Assembly (NCBI GenBank): GCA_022453515.1 | Contig: JAJNNY010000021.1 | Location: 124,001-188,000, forward strand | Reading direction: 5' to 3' | DNA: 64,000 bases | From: Astrocystis sublimbata | Taxonomy: Eukaryota; Ascomycota; Sordariomycetes; Xylariales; Xylariaceae | Part shown: positions 10,496 through 22,589 of the stretch, one piece after another | Numbering within the stretch: position 1 is the first letter of the stretch | Layout: each line of letters begins with the position of its first letter | Position numbers and translations under genes: made by a program | The notes under the pieces: model-generated | Told to the model about the DNA's origin: nothing | The model's database searches: none | Seen by the model: only the letters and a program-made list of their open reading frames with translations

Positions 10496-12159
10496 CTACC
10501 GCCGACCGCCACGGCCGCCACCTCCACCTCCGCCTCCCATCATCCCACCCATACCCATGCTCTCCATCATCTTTTGCATGTCCATTCCGCCCGGAAGCCC
10601 CGGCATGCCCCCACCACCGCCGCCGCCGCCGCCAAACATACGCGCCAAGCTAGCCATGTCAGGCATCCCGCCACCGCCGCCAGCCCCGCCCATGCTCTGG
10701 AGCCTCTTCTGCATGGCGGCCATCTGCTGGGCCTTGTTGCCTCCGCCCATAGCCTGCTGAGCCTTCTGCATGTTCTTCATGCTGCCGCCCATCTTCTTGG
10801 CCATGCCGGCCATCATGCGCTGCTGCGACAGGAGATCCTCGACTTCGCGGACGCTGACGCCGCTGCCGCACGCCACACGTGTCATGCGGGTGGGCTGCTC
10901 AATGAACATCTTGCCGTCGCTGTCGAGCTCCTTCTCGGTCATGCTGTCGCATATGTAGATCATGCGCTTCAGGCGCGAGCTCGACTCGTCGTCGTCCATG
11001 CCCGCCATCCCTGGCAGGTTCGACATACCCGGTATCATGCCCGCCATCTTGGATAAAGGCCCCATCTTCATGATGTTGCTGAGCTGGTCGCGCAGATCGC
11101 GGATTGTGAATATTCCCTCGGTGATGTGCTTGATGGTCTCCTTCTGGTCAAGCTTGAGCGACTGCACGTGCTCGACCAGCCCGGCCATGTCGCCCATGCC
11201 TAAGAGCTTGTTGACGAACTGCTGCGGCGCGAAGCGCTCGAGGTCGAGCATGTGTTCGCCTGTGCCGATAAAGACGATGGGCGTGTGTGTTGCTGCGACG
11301 GCGGATATGGCGCCACCTCCGCTCGCGTGACCGTCCGTCTTGGTGATGATGATGGCTCCGAAGTCAGCAGCCTCCTTGAAAGCCTTTGCTTGCGCCTCCG
11401 CCTGCTGGCCTATCGAGGCATCGAGCACCATGATGGTCTCGTCGGGCTTCACGGCCTCCTGGATATCCATCATCTCCTGGAACAGGGCCGACTCCTGCCT
11501 GTGGCGACCGGAGGTATCGACGATGATGACCTCGAAGCGCTCCTTCTTGAACTTGTCGACACCCTCGCGGGCGACCTTGGCGGGGTCGGTCTCGGTCAGG
11601 GAGCCGTAGTAGGGGATCTTGGCCTTGGTGGCGTTCTGCTTCAGCTGGTCGAAGGCGCCGGCTCGGAAGGTGTCGGCGCAGACGAGGCAGGCGCGGAAGC
11701 CACGGGCCTGGTAGTGTCGCGCGAGTTTGGTACAGGTGGTCGTCTTTCCGGCACCCTGCAGACCGACGAACATGATGACGTTGGACTTGCCCTTCTTGGG
11801 CTTGAAGGGGTCGGCGTGGGGGTCGACGAGGCGCACGAGCTCGTCGAAGACGGTCTTCTGGATGAGGCGCTTCTTGTTGACGGCGGGCGGTAGGTCTTTG
11901 AAGTTGACGGTGGTGCTGATGGAGTTCTTGAGGCGGCTGACGAGCTTCACGTTCACGTCGGCTTCGAGGAGGGCGCCGGAGATCTCGTTGAGCATGGCCT
12001 TGAAAGCCTACAAAGACGCATCATGGTTAGCAGGCTGCGCGGGGTGGCCGACGTGGTTCGGGATGAGTGTCGGTCGCGCACCTTCTCGTCGAGATTGGGC
12101 GCCCGAGTGGCATCGTGTAGGGCGCCGCTGATGCGCCGCCCCAGATCTTGAAGAACCAT
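10496..12159 (-). CDS. SRP54: signal recognition particle 54-kDa GTPase subunit
   Basis: Two exons, 12159-12082 and 12007-10496, with a 74-nt intron (donor GTGCGC, branch CTAAC); 529 aa, the usual size. The protein binds signal peptides emerging from ribosomes and SRP RNA, and docks with the SRP receptor at the ER. The N domain (1-95) begins [10 protein letters not shown]. The G domain has GLQGAGKT (G1, 108-115), DTSGR (G3, 190-194) and [10 protein letters not shown] (G4, from 248). The methionine-rich M domain runs from about 330, and the tail is a run of Gly and Met with short Pro insertions. The ATG is well placed because the N-terminal helix needs the first exon. All GTPase motifs are intact. 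Confidence 0.98.
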
Positions 12160-13685
12160 GGTGGCGTGTGTTTCGTTCAGACGCAGCTGAGAACGAACAA
12201 GTGGTTCGTGAAAGGTATGGTGTTGCGGAAATGCGTAGGATGTACGTAGGTTACAGTGGCCGGTACGTATCTCGCCCACTGCGATCCACTAGTAAGACCT
12301 CGGTGGGGTTTGACGTTCTGCCTACATGTGCCCTCTCCGTCCTACCAAGGAAGCTCGTGGCGGCCAAGCTACCGAGCGGCCAATTAGTCTTTCTGGGCAG
12401 CCGTCAATCTTCATCAACAACCTTGGGGGACTTGGGACAACATATCGTGCTGCAGGTGCTTGCTATCCAGTTCTTGGTAAATAATCATTTTCAAAACATC
12501 TTTTTCTTTCTCATCCTGATTTAGCTACTACTCCAAGATCAGTATAATTCAAAGCTGAAAGACTGCAAAAGTAAGCCATATTCACAACTATGACTACCCT
12601 CTTTGGTGTAGTTTCGTGACGCTGATTACTTAGTTAATGATGCGCCTTGATTTATCAATTAGCGTTTTGAAGAGAACGCAGGTCACCGGTAATAGTACAG
12701 AGGTTGTCTAAGATGGTCATAAGTATGGAATTGGCATTATCAAGTGCTACCCAAAAGACTCCAAGCTCCATTAATCTACTCCCGATTGGTTCGCTGACCA
12801 AAAAACTCCGCAGGGACCAGACCTAGGTCGGTGCTTGCAGAACATGGGACTGTCGAAGTTGCTTTTGAAGCCGCAACATCTACCTAGGTGCTTAGCCAGT
12901 TAGATAGCTGCGCTCATGAAGAATACATGGTGAACATGCAATTCATACCCTGAGACCATCATGTAATCGGACTATGCAAAATATGCTTTATTGAGCTGCA
13001 ACTTCCGTCTAGTGTAACACTGAGCATGTTAGGGTTGTGGAATAAAGTGTGCTTCTGCTTCCCCTTATCAACCATCGTCAATCCTGATATGATACAGTGG
13101 ACATGGGCGGCCTAGAATGTTATTGCACAACCTTCTCCATATTACACGCAATCGACATATTGACAAGATTGAGAAAGTTCGATGTCAACCCGGCATCCAA
13201 AATGTCAAGGTGCAGATAGATTTAGTATTTGAGCTTCACCGAGGCGCTACGCCCCCGTGGCGCATGCGACTCCAAAGTGCACACCAGAAATCCTACCAAT
13301 GATCCTTACCTGATTAATAGGGGCATTTCGGGATGTGTGTTGGCTGGGAATGCCAAGGCTAGCAAACTTTACACCGTGACCTCCGTATGGAACACGCACA
13401 GCGTCCCATAGTAGGCTCATTACTTTGGCAAAGATATTTATCCGCCCGAGATGCAGAAGGAATGCTACCGATAATGATCCAGTGTACCTCTACACCAAGA
13501 TGTCTCTTTGTCGGCAGAGGATCAAAGACTGAGAAACGAGATAGGTGCCGTGATGGAAAGAAGGGTAATAGTTGTAGCTATATGGACGCCATGAAGACTC
13601 TCTGTTAGCTCCGAGATTTTACCCTCAGCTCTCACGTTTTCATTGATCTCACACTACCACGACTGTCAACAGTAGCTAGGCCATC
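12160..13685. other. divergent intergenic region between SRP54 and AA9 genes
   Basis: Both promoters must lie here. The block 12480-12700 is AT-rich. Two ACCTAGGT palindromes occur (12821-12828 and 12882-12889), members of the family noted across the window. No frame has recognisable homology. Confidence 0.5.
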
Positions 13686-14738
13686 ATGAGAACCTCACAA
13701 GTACTGACCGGCCTTGCGCTCGCGGCCCAAGCCCTGGGTCATGGCTATGTCTATCGCGTCACGGCCGATGAGACTGTGTAAGTCGCTCTAGATGACCAGG
13801 GCTCAAGAACCAAGTTCACTGATATTCGTCCCTCTTTTTTAATCACAGATATCCTGGCTGGGATATCTTCCTCGACCCGCGCTACAAACCCGCCCCAGCG
13901 CGTATTGCGTACGGCGGGGGCAACACTGGGCCGGTGACCAAGATCGACAGCAAGGCCATGGCCTGCAACAGTGTGCACAAGCCCGCCCCGGGAGACATCG
14001 CCGAGGTCCGCGCCGGCAGCAATGTCACCTTTGCCTGGTCGCACTGGCTCTACAGCCACAAGGGGCCCATCACGGCGTGGATGGCCCCGTACGAGGGTGA
14101 CATCGCGAACGTCGACGTCAACGAGCTCGAGTTTGTCAAGTTCGCCGAGGACACTATCAACAAGAACGGCGTTTGGAGCACGGTACGGATGATGGACGAT
14201 ACGGATGGGACGTGGACCGCGCAGATTCCTGCGGATATCAAACCTGGAAACTATGTCATTCGACAGGAAGTAAGTCGCCTATCTTTTCCTTCGTTAACAC
14301 TTTCAGGTCCTGCGTTCTTGAGGAAAGTGGAGTAGCCTGACTCCTGTTCACCAGATCATCGCCCTCCACTTCGCACTCAGGGCCCCTCCAGCGTTCGAGG
14401 GGTTCGAGCTAGGCCCTCAATTCTACATGACCTGCTTCAACTTCAAGGTGACGGGTGACGGGACCGCTACGCCGCCGGGCGTGAAGTTTCCGGGAGGATA
14501 CAAGGCGGACGAGGCCGGGTTCAAGTTCGACGTCTACGCCAATGCCACTTCCTACCCATACGTCGGACCCGAGGTTTACCGCAGCGAGAAGCAGGTCGTC
14601 TTGGAGCCCAAGGGTCGCGTCGTCGTGAGTCCCACTGGCGGCAACGAGACACAGGACGAGGCGTACTATCTGGCCCAGTACGAAGCACTGCGTAGGCAGG
14701 GAGAGATCACGTCGTATTTCGACTCCATCGGGGGATGA
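13686..14738 (+). CDS. AA9 lytic polysaccharide monooxygenase
   Basis: Three exons, 13686-13777, 13849-14269 and 14355-14738 (298 aa; introns 71 and 85 nt). An 18-residue signal peptide (MRTSQVLTGLALAAQALG) is followed directly by His19, which becomes the free N-terminal copper ligand after cleavage. The second histidine-brace ligand fits His101 in SHKGP. His176 in IIALH, Gln193 and Tyr195 in QFYMTC fit the second-sphere residues and the axial tyrosine of AA9. These copper enzymes cleave cellulose or other beta-glucans oxidatively outside the cell. The usual RHE before the IIALH strand reads RQE (Gln170). There is no CBM1 or GPI signal. An older name for the family is GH61. Confidence 0.95.
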
Positions 14739-15364
14739 GATATATGAATTCGGATGTTCTGCTGCTGGGAGAAGATTGGTAAGCATATTCAAGTGGAGTA
14801 GTCGCTTTTGTATGGAGTGAAGCCGCCGGTTCATATAGGGTTTATGAAAACGCCTTGAACAACACGTACAATACGTTTAGTCATCTATACCCGAGCTCTT
14901 GACCAGTGATGAGGGGAGCGGTGATTGAGTTAATAACCGTAATGCCTACGATGCTCAATATATCAGGTAGGAATGAGGCATCCACTCGCGACGGAAACAT
15001 AGGTACAAGTCCAGTGATCGGTGAAGCCGAAAATCGCCGTGGGCGAGGTGTGTATTGTCGCAGAGGACGCCGGGTGGGCTAGGATATCCATCCCGGTCGA
15101 AGGACGAGGTATAAGACCGTTCTAACATGATACGTACACAACTGAACATAACTACATACAGGTACCTAGTTGCTTTATGTAGTAGAGAGTCGGCCAGGAC
15201 GCGGTAGGTATGAGGAAGGGTCCTTGCGAGATATGAGTATATCAGCATAAGTAGAGACGAGCGAATCAACAATACTGCAGGCAACTCTCTGATTGATATG
15301 AATGCCAAGCACCCATGAAAAGTATGCTAATGTTCCATTCCATCATGGCCATCGACTTGACTGT
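14739..15364. other. intergenic 3' flank of the AA9 gene
   Basis: Nothing recognisable. A 117-codon minus-strand frame at 14955-15308 lacks domain features and is not called. Confidence 0.5.
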
Positions 15365-15757
15365 TTATAAACGCATGGAATTCTGACATGGGTGGTTGAG
15401 ACGCGGATATGAACGCCAGCGACTTGACAGTTGGATCCCATCTGTAGAGCGATCTCCGTCCGGCGGAATATACATTCTCATCGCCGAGACCCCGCAAATA
15501 GAGCCTAGGAACACGGTGACAAAGGTGTCAAGGGTTTCAAGGGTGTAAGGTTGTGCCCGTGATGATGTAAATGTTGTGTTTGTTACTGGTACTCCTCCGA
15601 TGACCGAGTTTGCTATTGTCTGTAACACCTGTATCACGATGATTGCGACCCACAGGACTCTAGGCTCCGACCGCCAGAAATAACGACTTATTGCCCGAGC
15701 GTAGTTACGCGTTACGTCTGCCTCGGTCTGCCAAAGCGCGAGCCATCGAGTCCGCAT
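15365..15757 (-). CDS. possible small two-helix membrane protein, orphan
   Basis: A 130-codon frame begins with ATG at 15757. It encodes an amphipathic Trp/Arg-rich start, a strongly hydrophobic stretch (VLWVAIIVIQVLQTIANSVI, about residues 34-53), a polar loop and a second hydrophobic stretch (TFVTVFLGSICGVSAM, about 79-94). Arg-rich flanks precede and follow the helices in a plausible topology. I do not recognise the family. No intron is needed. The coherent two-helix pattern is the reason it is listed; it could still be chance or a gene fragment. Confidence 0.35.
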   Translation of the reverse strand: MRTRWLALWQTEADVTRNYARAISRYFWRSEPRVLWVAIIVIQVLQTIANSVIGGVPVTNTTFTSSRAQPYTLETLDTFVTVFLGSICGVSAMRMYIPPDGDRSTDGIQLSSRWRSYPRLNHPCQNSMRL

Positions 15758-18560
15758 GGGTCATCCTGTGTTGCGCGTGCGGCATGTTGAAAAGTGGCAG
15801 CAAAGGTGCGCCGATGGATTTTGTGACCTGTCGACCAAAGGTCCAGGCAGACGTTGGCCTGTCTGGCCTACCGACTGAGACATGAGAGCCACGTCAACCT
15901 TAGAAGGGAGTCAAGGGAGAGAGCACTATCGCGAGCAAAATTTTCAGCCCGAGATATCCGAATCTAAGCCTCTCACCGAACAAGTGTTGCTCAGTCGAGT
16001 GAGCGATGTAAGTTAATGGAACAAGTTGCCAGATGTCGCCCAAGATAGCAATATATGAGCCTACAAGACCCTAAACTGAGAATGATGTTGCTTCACAGGG
16101 CTTAAATGGAACTTGGCATTGGGCTTTAATTGACTTACTCAGTCGAGTTGCTGGGCCGCTAACCACATCGGGTTGCGCTCTCAAAGGCCCATGCCCTCCT
16201 TGCCCTGCCTTCCTGGTCTGCCAAGGCCCGGGCACAGCCCCTCCTCCAGCTCCTGTCTTGCCTGTCATCCTGTGCTTGTATGAAGGGAGACAAGGGAGAC
16301 AGACCCCCTTGTTTCTACCTGTCATTGTATTCCTGGCTTCTGATCTACCTCCCGGCATTTTTAATGATAATGACGACGATGAAAAAGGCTTGAACAATGT
16401 CTTCGGCGTCCTCGAGGGATTGGGATTGCTAGGTAAGATCACGGAATGGCAGCTACCTAGTAGTATAGAAGGTTACTTACCATACATTTATGGTCTGTCT
16501 GACTAGATACTTATGGATCCCATGAAGGGAGAATTTGTCTGTCGCAAACCATTTCCGAGATAAGTCATCATCAGCTCAAAGACGAAGGTGGTTGGATCTT
16601 AGTCATTTACCGTTGGGAACAGCAAAATCGGTAGATTGCAGCACCACATGTGTCGGCAGTGCCCGGCGTGCCAAAAGCCATGATGACTCTGGTCGCCAGT
16701 CTGTGATTAGCGCTGTACTCCCATTTCGAAAGTCCTTCCTGTGTTAGGTTACCAGCAGGGTACGACAGGTTTCACGTATTCCCCTAGATCGATCGGGCTT
16801 GCACGAAGGTGTCTGTCAAGAGCCTACTTAGGCGCCTGCAAGTGTGTACAGATCCACGATGCGCAACGGTTTGCAGGAAGGAGAAAGGGGGGGAAATGAA
16901 GTCATAATCATACAGTTCTCCATTTACGCTTGTTGTGTTTGCAAGTAAGAAACGACCTCGCGTACAGGTGCGCGCCATTCGCTCATTGCTATGTTGCCCT
17001 ATGTTCAACAGGTTGTGCATACATATGGCAGGTAGCTTCCTCGATCATTTATCACGAAGTCAACTTCAGTCATTCATCACTGCTTGATGGATACGTGTGG
17101 ACGATTTAATATACTGCCAAGCCTATCAACTACTACCTGCATTCAGGTCTAAGTACTTAGCCAATAGGAGCGGCAGATGCTTACCAACAGTCTGGAGGAG
17201 CTAGCTGCTAAGCCAGCAGCATCACAGTGCAGATAGCGATAACTGCACGCTTCTCGTCTAGGCAGTCGTCCTAGAATTTTGAGGCGAGCTTAAGACATGC
17301 TGAAAAGCCAGACAGCATGCGCCATGTCTGTCTTACACGTGGGAATCTCAACGGTTCCGAAAGAGGCTCCTCGAGATCGAGTCCACTTTTCGAGGAACAT
17401 GTATAATACTTATGAACAAATATATATCAGATACAATAAGCCTAACAACTAGCTGGGGGTCAGCAATCCGCGGAACTCTTACCCGCAGACTTATAAGCAA
17501 TTCTCTCAAGCAGTAGTATTATTTAAGCAGTGACGCCTTTAAAATGTTGTATTACTTTTAAATGAATTGTTTTTTCACCCTGGAGTTAAAGCATTTGGCA
17601 CAGCCGAGTAAGTGGTCCAGGCCGACTCGAGGCCCAGCGCGGGGCCAAGGGCGAACAAAGGAGTTGTCGTACAACGTGATGTAAGGGATGTAAGGGATAA
17701 TAACACCAGCGTCGAAGTTAGAGTCACCCACACCACAAGAACGCCTTGCCACCAGCACTGAAGAGGCAACCTGGTAATTCGATTTATTACTTCGCTTCGC
17801 CTTATCTAGGGATGATCGATGTCTCGTGTTTGTCAACCTAGGAAAGACAAAATACAGGGTTTAAGCAGAAGAGAAGACGAGACATAAGACAGGCAAACAA
17901 AAGAACATCCTTTGCGTACATTACACAGCGCATTGTTATTCGTTGACTACGCTCATCCCCTGCCTTTGTACTAGCTATACCGTAGTAAATATGATCAATC
18001 GTAGCCCGAGGAGTGAATAGCTGAGCGCTTAGACTACTCGCACAGCACCTTGCCACTGAACGTGAGACCCTCGAGGCCAATAGAGCATCGGCAAAACTCG
18101 CTTCTTTGTAAATGTGATGCGTCTCTATGCGTTCAGTTAGATTAGAATTTACACTTGTGTTGCCAAACCTACGTAGGCGGTGCTTCAAAGGAGTGGTAGA
18201 TATAGATATAATTCAAGGATAGACGTTTGCTTTCACTATGTCTCTCTTACTATGGCAACTTAGTTGTCGACTTTTCCCGTGCTCAACGTACTTAGCGGAA
18301 ATTTCAAAAATTGTATTCACCTCTTGCAGTCTCTTGCAGCTCTTTAACGGATACCACGACCCAGAAAAGTTTAATATGCAACTTGAAGTTACTTAGTAGG
18401 AACCCATACAGTCCTTATCATGCTAAAACATGTTGCCTAACTTGTTATTTGGGATAGGATTCGATTGGAAACATCAGACTACCAACTTCAGGGAACTGTC
18501 GCAAACTTCGACACAATTATTCCTCTTCAGAGTTCTACGCAAGAGCAGACAGTAGCTCAG
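15758..18560. other. gene-poor stretch
   Basis: About 2.8 kb without a supported gene. Base composition alternates between GC-rich islands (for example 16140-16260) and AT-rich blocks (17400-17580, 18280-18460). Frames of 60-120 codons lack domains. Decayed repeats are a possible explanation for the AT-rich blocks, but no complete element or terminal repeat was found. Confidence 0.5.
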
Positions 18561-18875
18561 ATGTCTCAGCCAGCTGGTAGTTATAGCCACAAACTCGCTC
18601 TCATATAGTCCTGATGGCTAAACTAACTGCCTTCAGGTTCGAAAACGCCCTCGATAACAGCGGATGGATCGACAGTTACTGCAGTGGACTCTAACACAAT
18701 GAAGTTGCTAGCTCAAGTCTATTCGTGCCCTGCTACAATCAAGTCAGGGGTGCATGACAGTACATCATCGGGGGTGAGTCAGAAAGATATGGCTATGAGC
18801 ATTGCTTCACAGCGATATGGGATAGACGTCCCTGTCCGAGGAGCAAGAACGAACGATTTCAATGGCAATAAATGA
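18561..18875 (+). CDS. possible small spliced gene of unknown function
   Basis: ATG at 18561 opens five codons (MSQPA) plus one base. A 60-nt intron follows (18577-18636, donor GTAGTT, acceptor TTCAG) with an exact ACTAAC branch site about 11 nt before the acceptor. The second exon, 18637-18875, continues in frame to a TGA, giving 84 aa. The start, SKTPSITADGSTVTAVDS, resembles to my eye the opening of small fungal Myb/SANT-like proteins, but the later part does not complete such a domain. It may be a decayed or frameshifted copy. The strong intron signal in a gene-poor region is the main support. Confidence 0.35.
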
Positions 18876-19921
18876 TAGAAGGTGCATCTCATCAGAGTTT
18901 GTCTCGTAGTCTGTCACCAACCAACTCAATGATATTTGGCTTTAGTTGACACATCTCACGAAAAGTTTCTTGTATTTTTTATCGCTCTCTCAAGAGCGAC
19001 GGAAGTTTGTGTACGCATAAACCTAGTCTCAGTATTGTTTCTTAGGCTCTTTAGAGTGAGTGGGTACCAAAGTTCTTGACGCTTCAAGCCCCTGGTTAGA
19101 TATTATTCCACAAACCTGTAGGTTCAGTTCGAAGGACTGTTGATCATTGCACTGCCTATTCTCAAACCCTGTCGACGAATCCTCTCGCGGATAAAGGCGT
19201 TCTAACCTATATTCCGTTCATACTAATGATGTTAACGAGATCATTTTTTTCTGTAGTAAATCCATCATGGGAACATGTCATGAGTTGCCCGATCTCAGTG
19301 GTTACTTGCGAGTATGATCTGTGTCTTATATTAAGAAGACTTAATACTTTAGGACTTTTGTCTCAGCAGCTATCGTTAAACTCCGTCCAGGTCAACCATG
19401 AAAGATTGTGCTATATTCAAGCACTTTCCATTTAAGAATAGAATAGGTATCGTAGAAAACACAGCGCAATTATATCAACCTGATAACAGCGACGTAACTA
19501 CCTAGGTAAGCAATATTCCCTTCGCAAAAGTTTGCCACTCATGTCGAAGAATATATCCATAAGAACACGGCCTTATTATATAGATTCTAACTAGAAGGAC
19601 CTTTACTGATATTGAACTAAAAATAGCCAATTACATTTGTGATTACAAATACTCGTGTGTATTAATTAAACATGCACCAAAACACTCTAGCCACTTCTGA
19701 GGTGATAGCATTGCTACCGCCGAGGACCAGTAGGTATGCAATTGTTCTTCATTTCATTTGAATGGGAATATGATATGTCTGGTCAGTTGTTCAAAGAAAC
19801 CTTGTTTCTTGTTGCGCAATACTGCTTGGTCATTTATTCGACAGTCCTCTTCTCACTGGGTATCTGCGATAGCAGCACAACTCATAGTGGAAGCTACCTT
19901 AACAGGTACCAATCGTATACC
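18876..19921. other. AT-rich intergenic region
   Basis: The stretch 19200-19720 is strongly AT-rich with many TA steps. It carries one TACCTAGGTA palindrome at 19499-19508. Nothing coding is supported. Confidence 0.5.
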
Positions 19922-21745
19922 TCAGTAAATTAATACCCGATATCCTTCGTTGATAGTCCAAAGTGCTTCATAGAACTCGTACATATCAGTGCACTCTGCC
20001 CACCAATGTAAGCCCTTATCACCAATTGCCACTTTGCCTCGTTTACTCCTCTCACATCTTCCAATGATCTTAAGACCGTCTGAAAATTGCCTCAGAAGAT
20101 ATTCGCCGTACGACCCCTTGATTGCACAAACAAAGTCACCCTCATTAGGTTCAATATTGGGTTGACAGGTTAACCCGATAGAATCGTCGCTGCAACGGAA
20201 AAGCTTTTTCCGAGGAATGGTAGCCTCGAGGGCCGCTAATATCTCCTCCATATAACTTATATCTTGAACCCATCCTGGCCTTGAGTCTCCCAACAAGCTC
20301 TTTTCCCGGAAGAAGAGAGGTGGAACGTGTTCTGCAGCAGCTAAATGCCAACCTGGCTCGTGTAAATCTTGTCGACTCAAGTCAAACACCAATAGCAGCT
20401 GCCAAAGAGCTTTGCCGAAACTGCTGTATCCCGAAACAGCTGGCTGACCTTTTGCCAGACATTCTTCGGCATCCATGAAGAAGTTGGACCAGGTACTGAT
20501 TAAACCTTCTGATGGTACCCGATGCTCAAGCTGAGGACCGACACGACATATTTCAGCGAGAGGTATAATGTCCACCTCAAGAGCTCCGATATCTTTATGA
20601 ATCTTCACATGGGTCGTGCTATGAGCTTTAGCTTGGAGTATGATAGGACAACATGAATCATGTTGCCAGTCAGGAACCCAACTAGGGAGCTCAGGCGTAT
20701 GCATTGAGTTGTACTGGAGAATAGTAAGAATGCGAGATTGTGTTATAATGAATGAAGCGCATTCAATTAAGATCTCAGTAGGGCTCTTGCCATAATCGGG
20801 TATCAATTCTACCGGCAGAGGATCCGCATTTAGTAGTCCAAGAGTTGCGTATACAATATCGCGCTGGTCCGTTGAGTGGAACCTGGCAGCAACAAGTGCA
20901 AGTATCCAGGCTAAGAGTTGAGTAACTGTCGCTTTCTGCTCCTTCAAGGCGATTGCTTGGTGACCATACCATATGACCTTCATACGGTCCATTTGTGGAC
21001 ATATTGGGGGAAGACAAATGCGCTTGTCGAAAGTATTGGTCACCCAATACTCGTCAACCACTCTCAAATATGCAAATGGGAGAGGTAGATCGCCACAAAT
21101 CAAGTTGGGAGATAACGAGACATCTTTCACCCGAGGTTTCGGGCGTACAGACACCTCTTGCAAAATCCACATCCTTTGAAACCATTTTCGTGTTCGGATA
21201 AAATCGTGAAGTTGGCTCTGCATATGCCACAACTCGTCGAAACCAGTGTCTCGAATTAGTTCGTCTTCTTTTTCTCTAGTATTACATTCCGCAAAACGAG
21301 AGACATAGTCGAATATACGCTCCACATGCTGCCGAGTGAATGGGCGGTAGTCCCCAAGCCAGATCACTACCGCGCTGGCTAATCTGTAGATATCACGCAT
21401 CCGTAAAATCTCACGGTTGCGTTCTGCGACGTCCATCTGATTGATGCAGAGACTATCCACCCAGAGCCTCCTCGGATGTTGTTCATGCCGAAGATATCTT
21501 AAGCCATCCAACAGGTTGAGAGTAATCGGGTACGGTTTGCTGTCTAATAGAATAGACTTTGTGACTGAAGCGTCCCCCCAACAATAGGACAAGGCCTCGT
21601 AATCAGCTCCAGGTTCAAGTGCAATATGTTCCAGCTCGCATGCAATTGGCGCGTTGCGATGATTTGGCAAAAGCTTGATGATTCGAATGTCTTTCCCACT
21701 ATCGTTGAGTGGACGATGCGGCGATATGCCCTTGAAAGTCTCCAT
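19922..21745 (-). CDS. HET-domain (heterokaryon incompatibility) protein
   Basis: A single exon of 608 codons. The ATG at 21745 is preferred to one 30 codons upstream because the upstream extension is not family-like and the internal ATG has G at -3 and +4. The HET domain (about residues 50-200) shows YEALSYCWG, the downstream LWVDSLCINQ, and the block NREILRMRDIYRLASAVVIW with WLGDY. HET domains trigger cell death or growth arrest after non-self recognition in ascomycetes. The C-terminal half contains the usual HET-protein ending, where VCAIKGSYGEYLLRQ resembles the common 'fVpGa..P.vLR' element. No NACHT, ankyrin or WD repeats are present. The frame is intact, so this is probably a functional member of a large gene family rather than a pseudogene. 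Confidence 0.93.
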   Translation of the reverse strand: METFKGISPHRPLNDSGKDIRIIKLLPNHRNAPIACELEHIALEPGADYEALSYCWGDASVTKSILLDSKPYPITLNLLDGLRYLRHEQHPRRLWVDSLCINQMDVAERNREILRMRDIYRLASAVVIWLGDYRPFTRQHVERIFDYVSRFAECNTREKEDELIRDTGFDELWHMQSQLHDFIRTRKWFQRMWILQEVSVRPKPRVKDVSLSPNLICGDLPLPFAYLRVVDEYWVTNTFDKRICLPPICPQMDRMKVIWYGHQAIALKEQKATVTQLLAWILALVAARFHSTDQRDIVYATLGLLNADPLPVELIPDYGKSPTEILIECASFIITQSRILTILQYNSMHTPELPSWVPDWQHDSCCPIILQAKAHSTTHVKIHKDIGALEVDIIPLAEICRVGPQLEHRVPSEGLISTWSNFFMDAEECLAKGQPAVSGYSSFGKALWQLLLVFDLSRQDLHEPGWHLAAAEHVPPLFFREKSLLGDSRPGWVQDISYMEEILAALEATIPRKKLFRCSDDSIGLTCQPNIEPNEGDFVCAIKGSYGEYLLRQFSDGLKIIGRCERSKRGKVAIGDKGLHWWAECTDMYEFYEALWTINEGYRVLIY

Positions 21746-22589
21746 GACACGATGTGTGAAGGCTTTTTTTTTTATGAGGCTACAATGAATGATCGAAGGT
21801 AAGAAAGTAGATGCCAAAGGTGGGATCAGCCTCACCGAGAACTACATTCTTGGGTGCCTAGACTTAACCCCTTATGCAGCTATAGACGAGAATCCGCTCC
21901 GATGCTACATCATCGCGCCACGCTGGGATGTTACTTGATTCGTTATTGGGGAAGCACGGGGCTTTAGCTACCTACTACTACTGCAAGTAGCCATCGATTC
22001 GCCATAAACCTACCAAGCCGGATGAGGAAGGAATCTTTTGCCGGGCAAATCGCCCAACTATATAGCACATTGGCCAACTCCGGCATGTCACATCATTCAT
22101 GCGAACGATGTAAGTCGTTACCGAAGACAGGCGCTAGATAATTGATGTATTTTTGACCTTGGCGTCGTTCAAATGCAAAATGCCTGGGCCTGTCTTCTTC
22201 CTCTTTAGCCCCCAACCGAAAATGAATTGAAAGGATTTGAAAAAGAAAAACGCCAGCGCCAGATAGGAGGCGAATGATAGTTAGCAGGTAGGCAACTCAG
22301 CAGCTACAATATGAGGGAATTATTTCTGCACATTCATTACAACCCTCAAGCTGATTCTTCTGCGACCTCATTCCTTTTGTTCTCATTGCTGCCTATCTGT
22401 GGATGGTGGTAATTACTGCGCTGTAGCTGCCCGATGCAAATAGCGAACCCCGCGATAGGATTCCGGAATCTTTGCCCGAACAGCGCTAGACTTGAGCGAT
22501 CTAGGTTTTTCTCACCTGTTCGTTTCCTTCCATCATTTTGTACGTATTACAGCGAAGCTAAAAGGGTCTCTGTCCTAAGTGCAGCCCGT
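21746..22589. other. HET gene promoter and GH32 3' flank
   Basis: The upstream side of the HET gene and the 3' flank of the GH32 gene, both on the minus strand. No gene or repeat was recognised. Confidence 0.6.

Noticed and set aside
10439..11893. Long plus-strand frames (for example 205 and 213 codons) opposite SRP54
   Set aside because: They are mirror frames of the GC-rich SRP54 coding sequence, Ala/His/Leu-biased, without domains; SRP54 is certain on the other strand.
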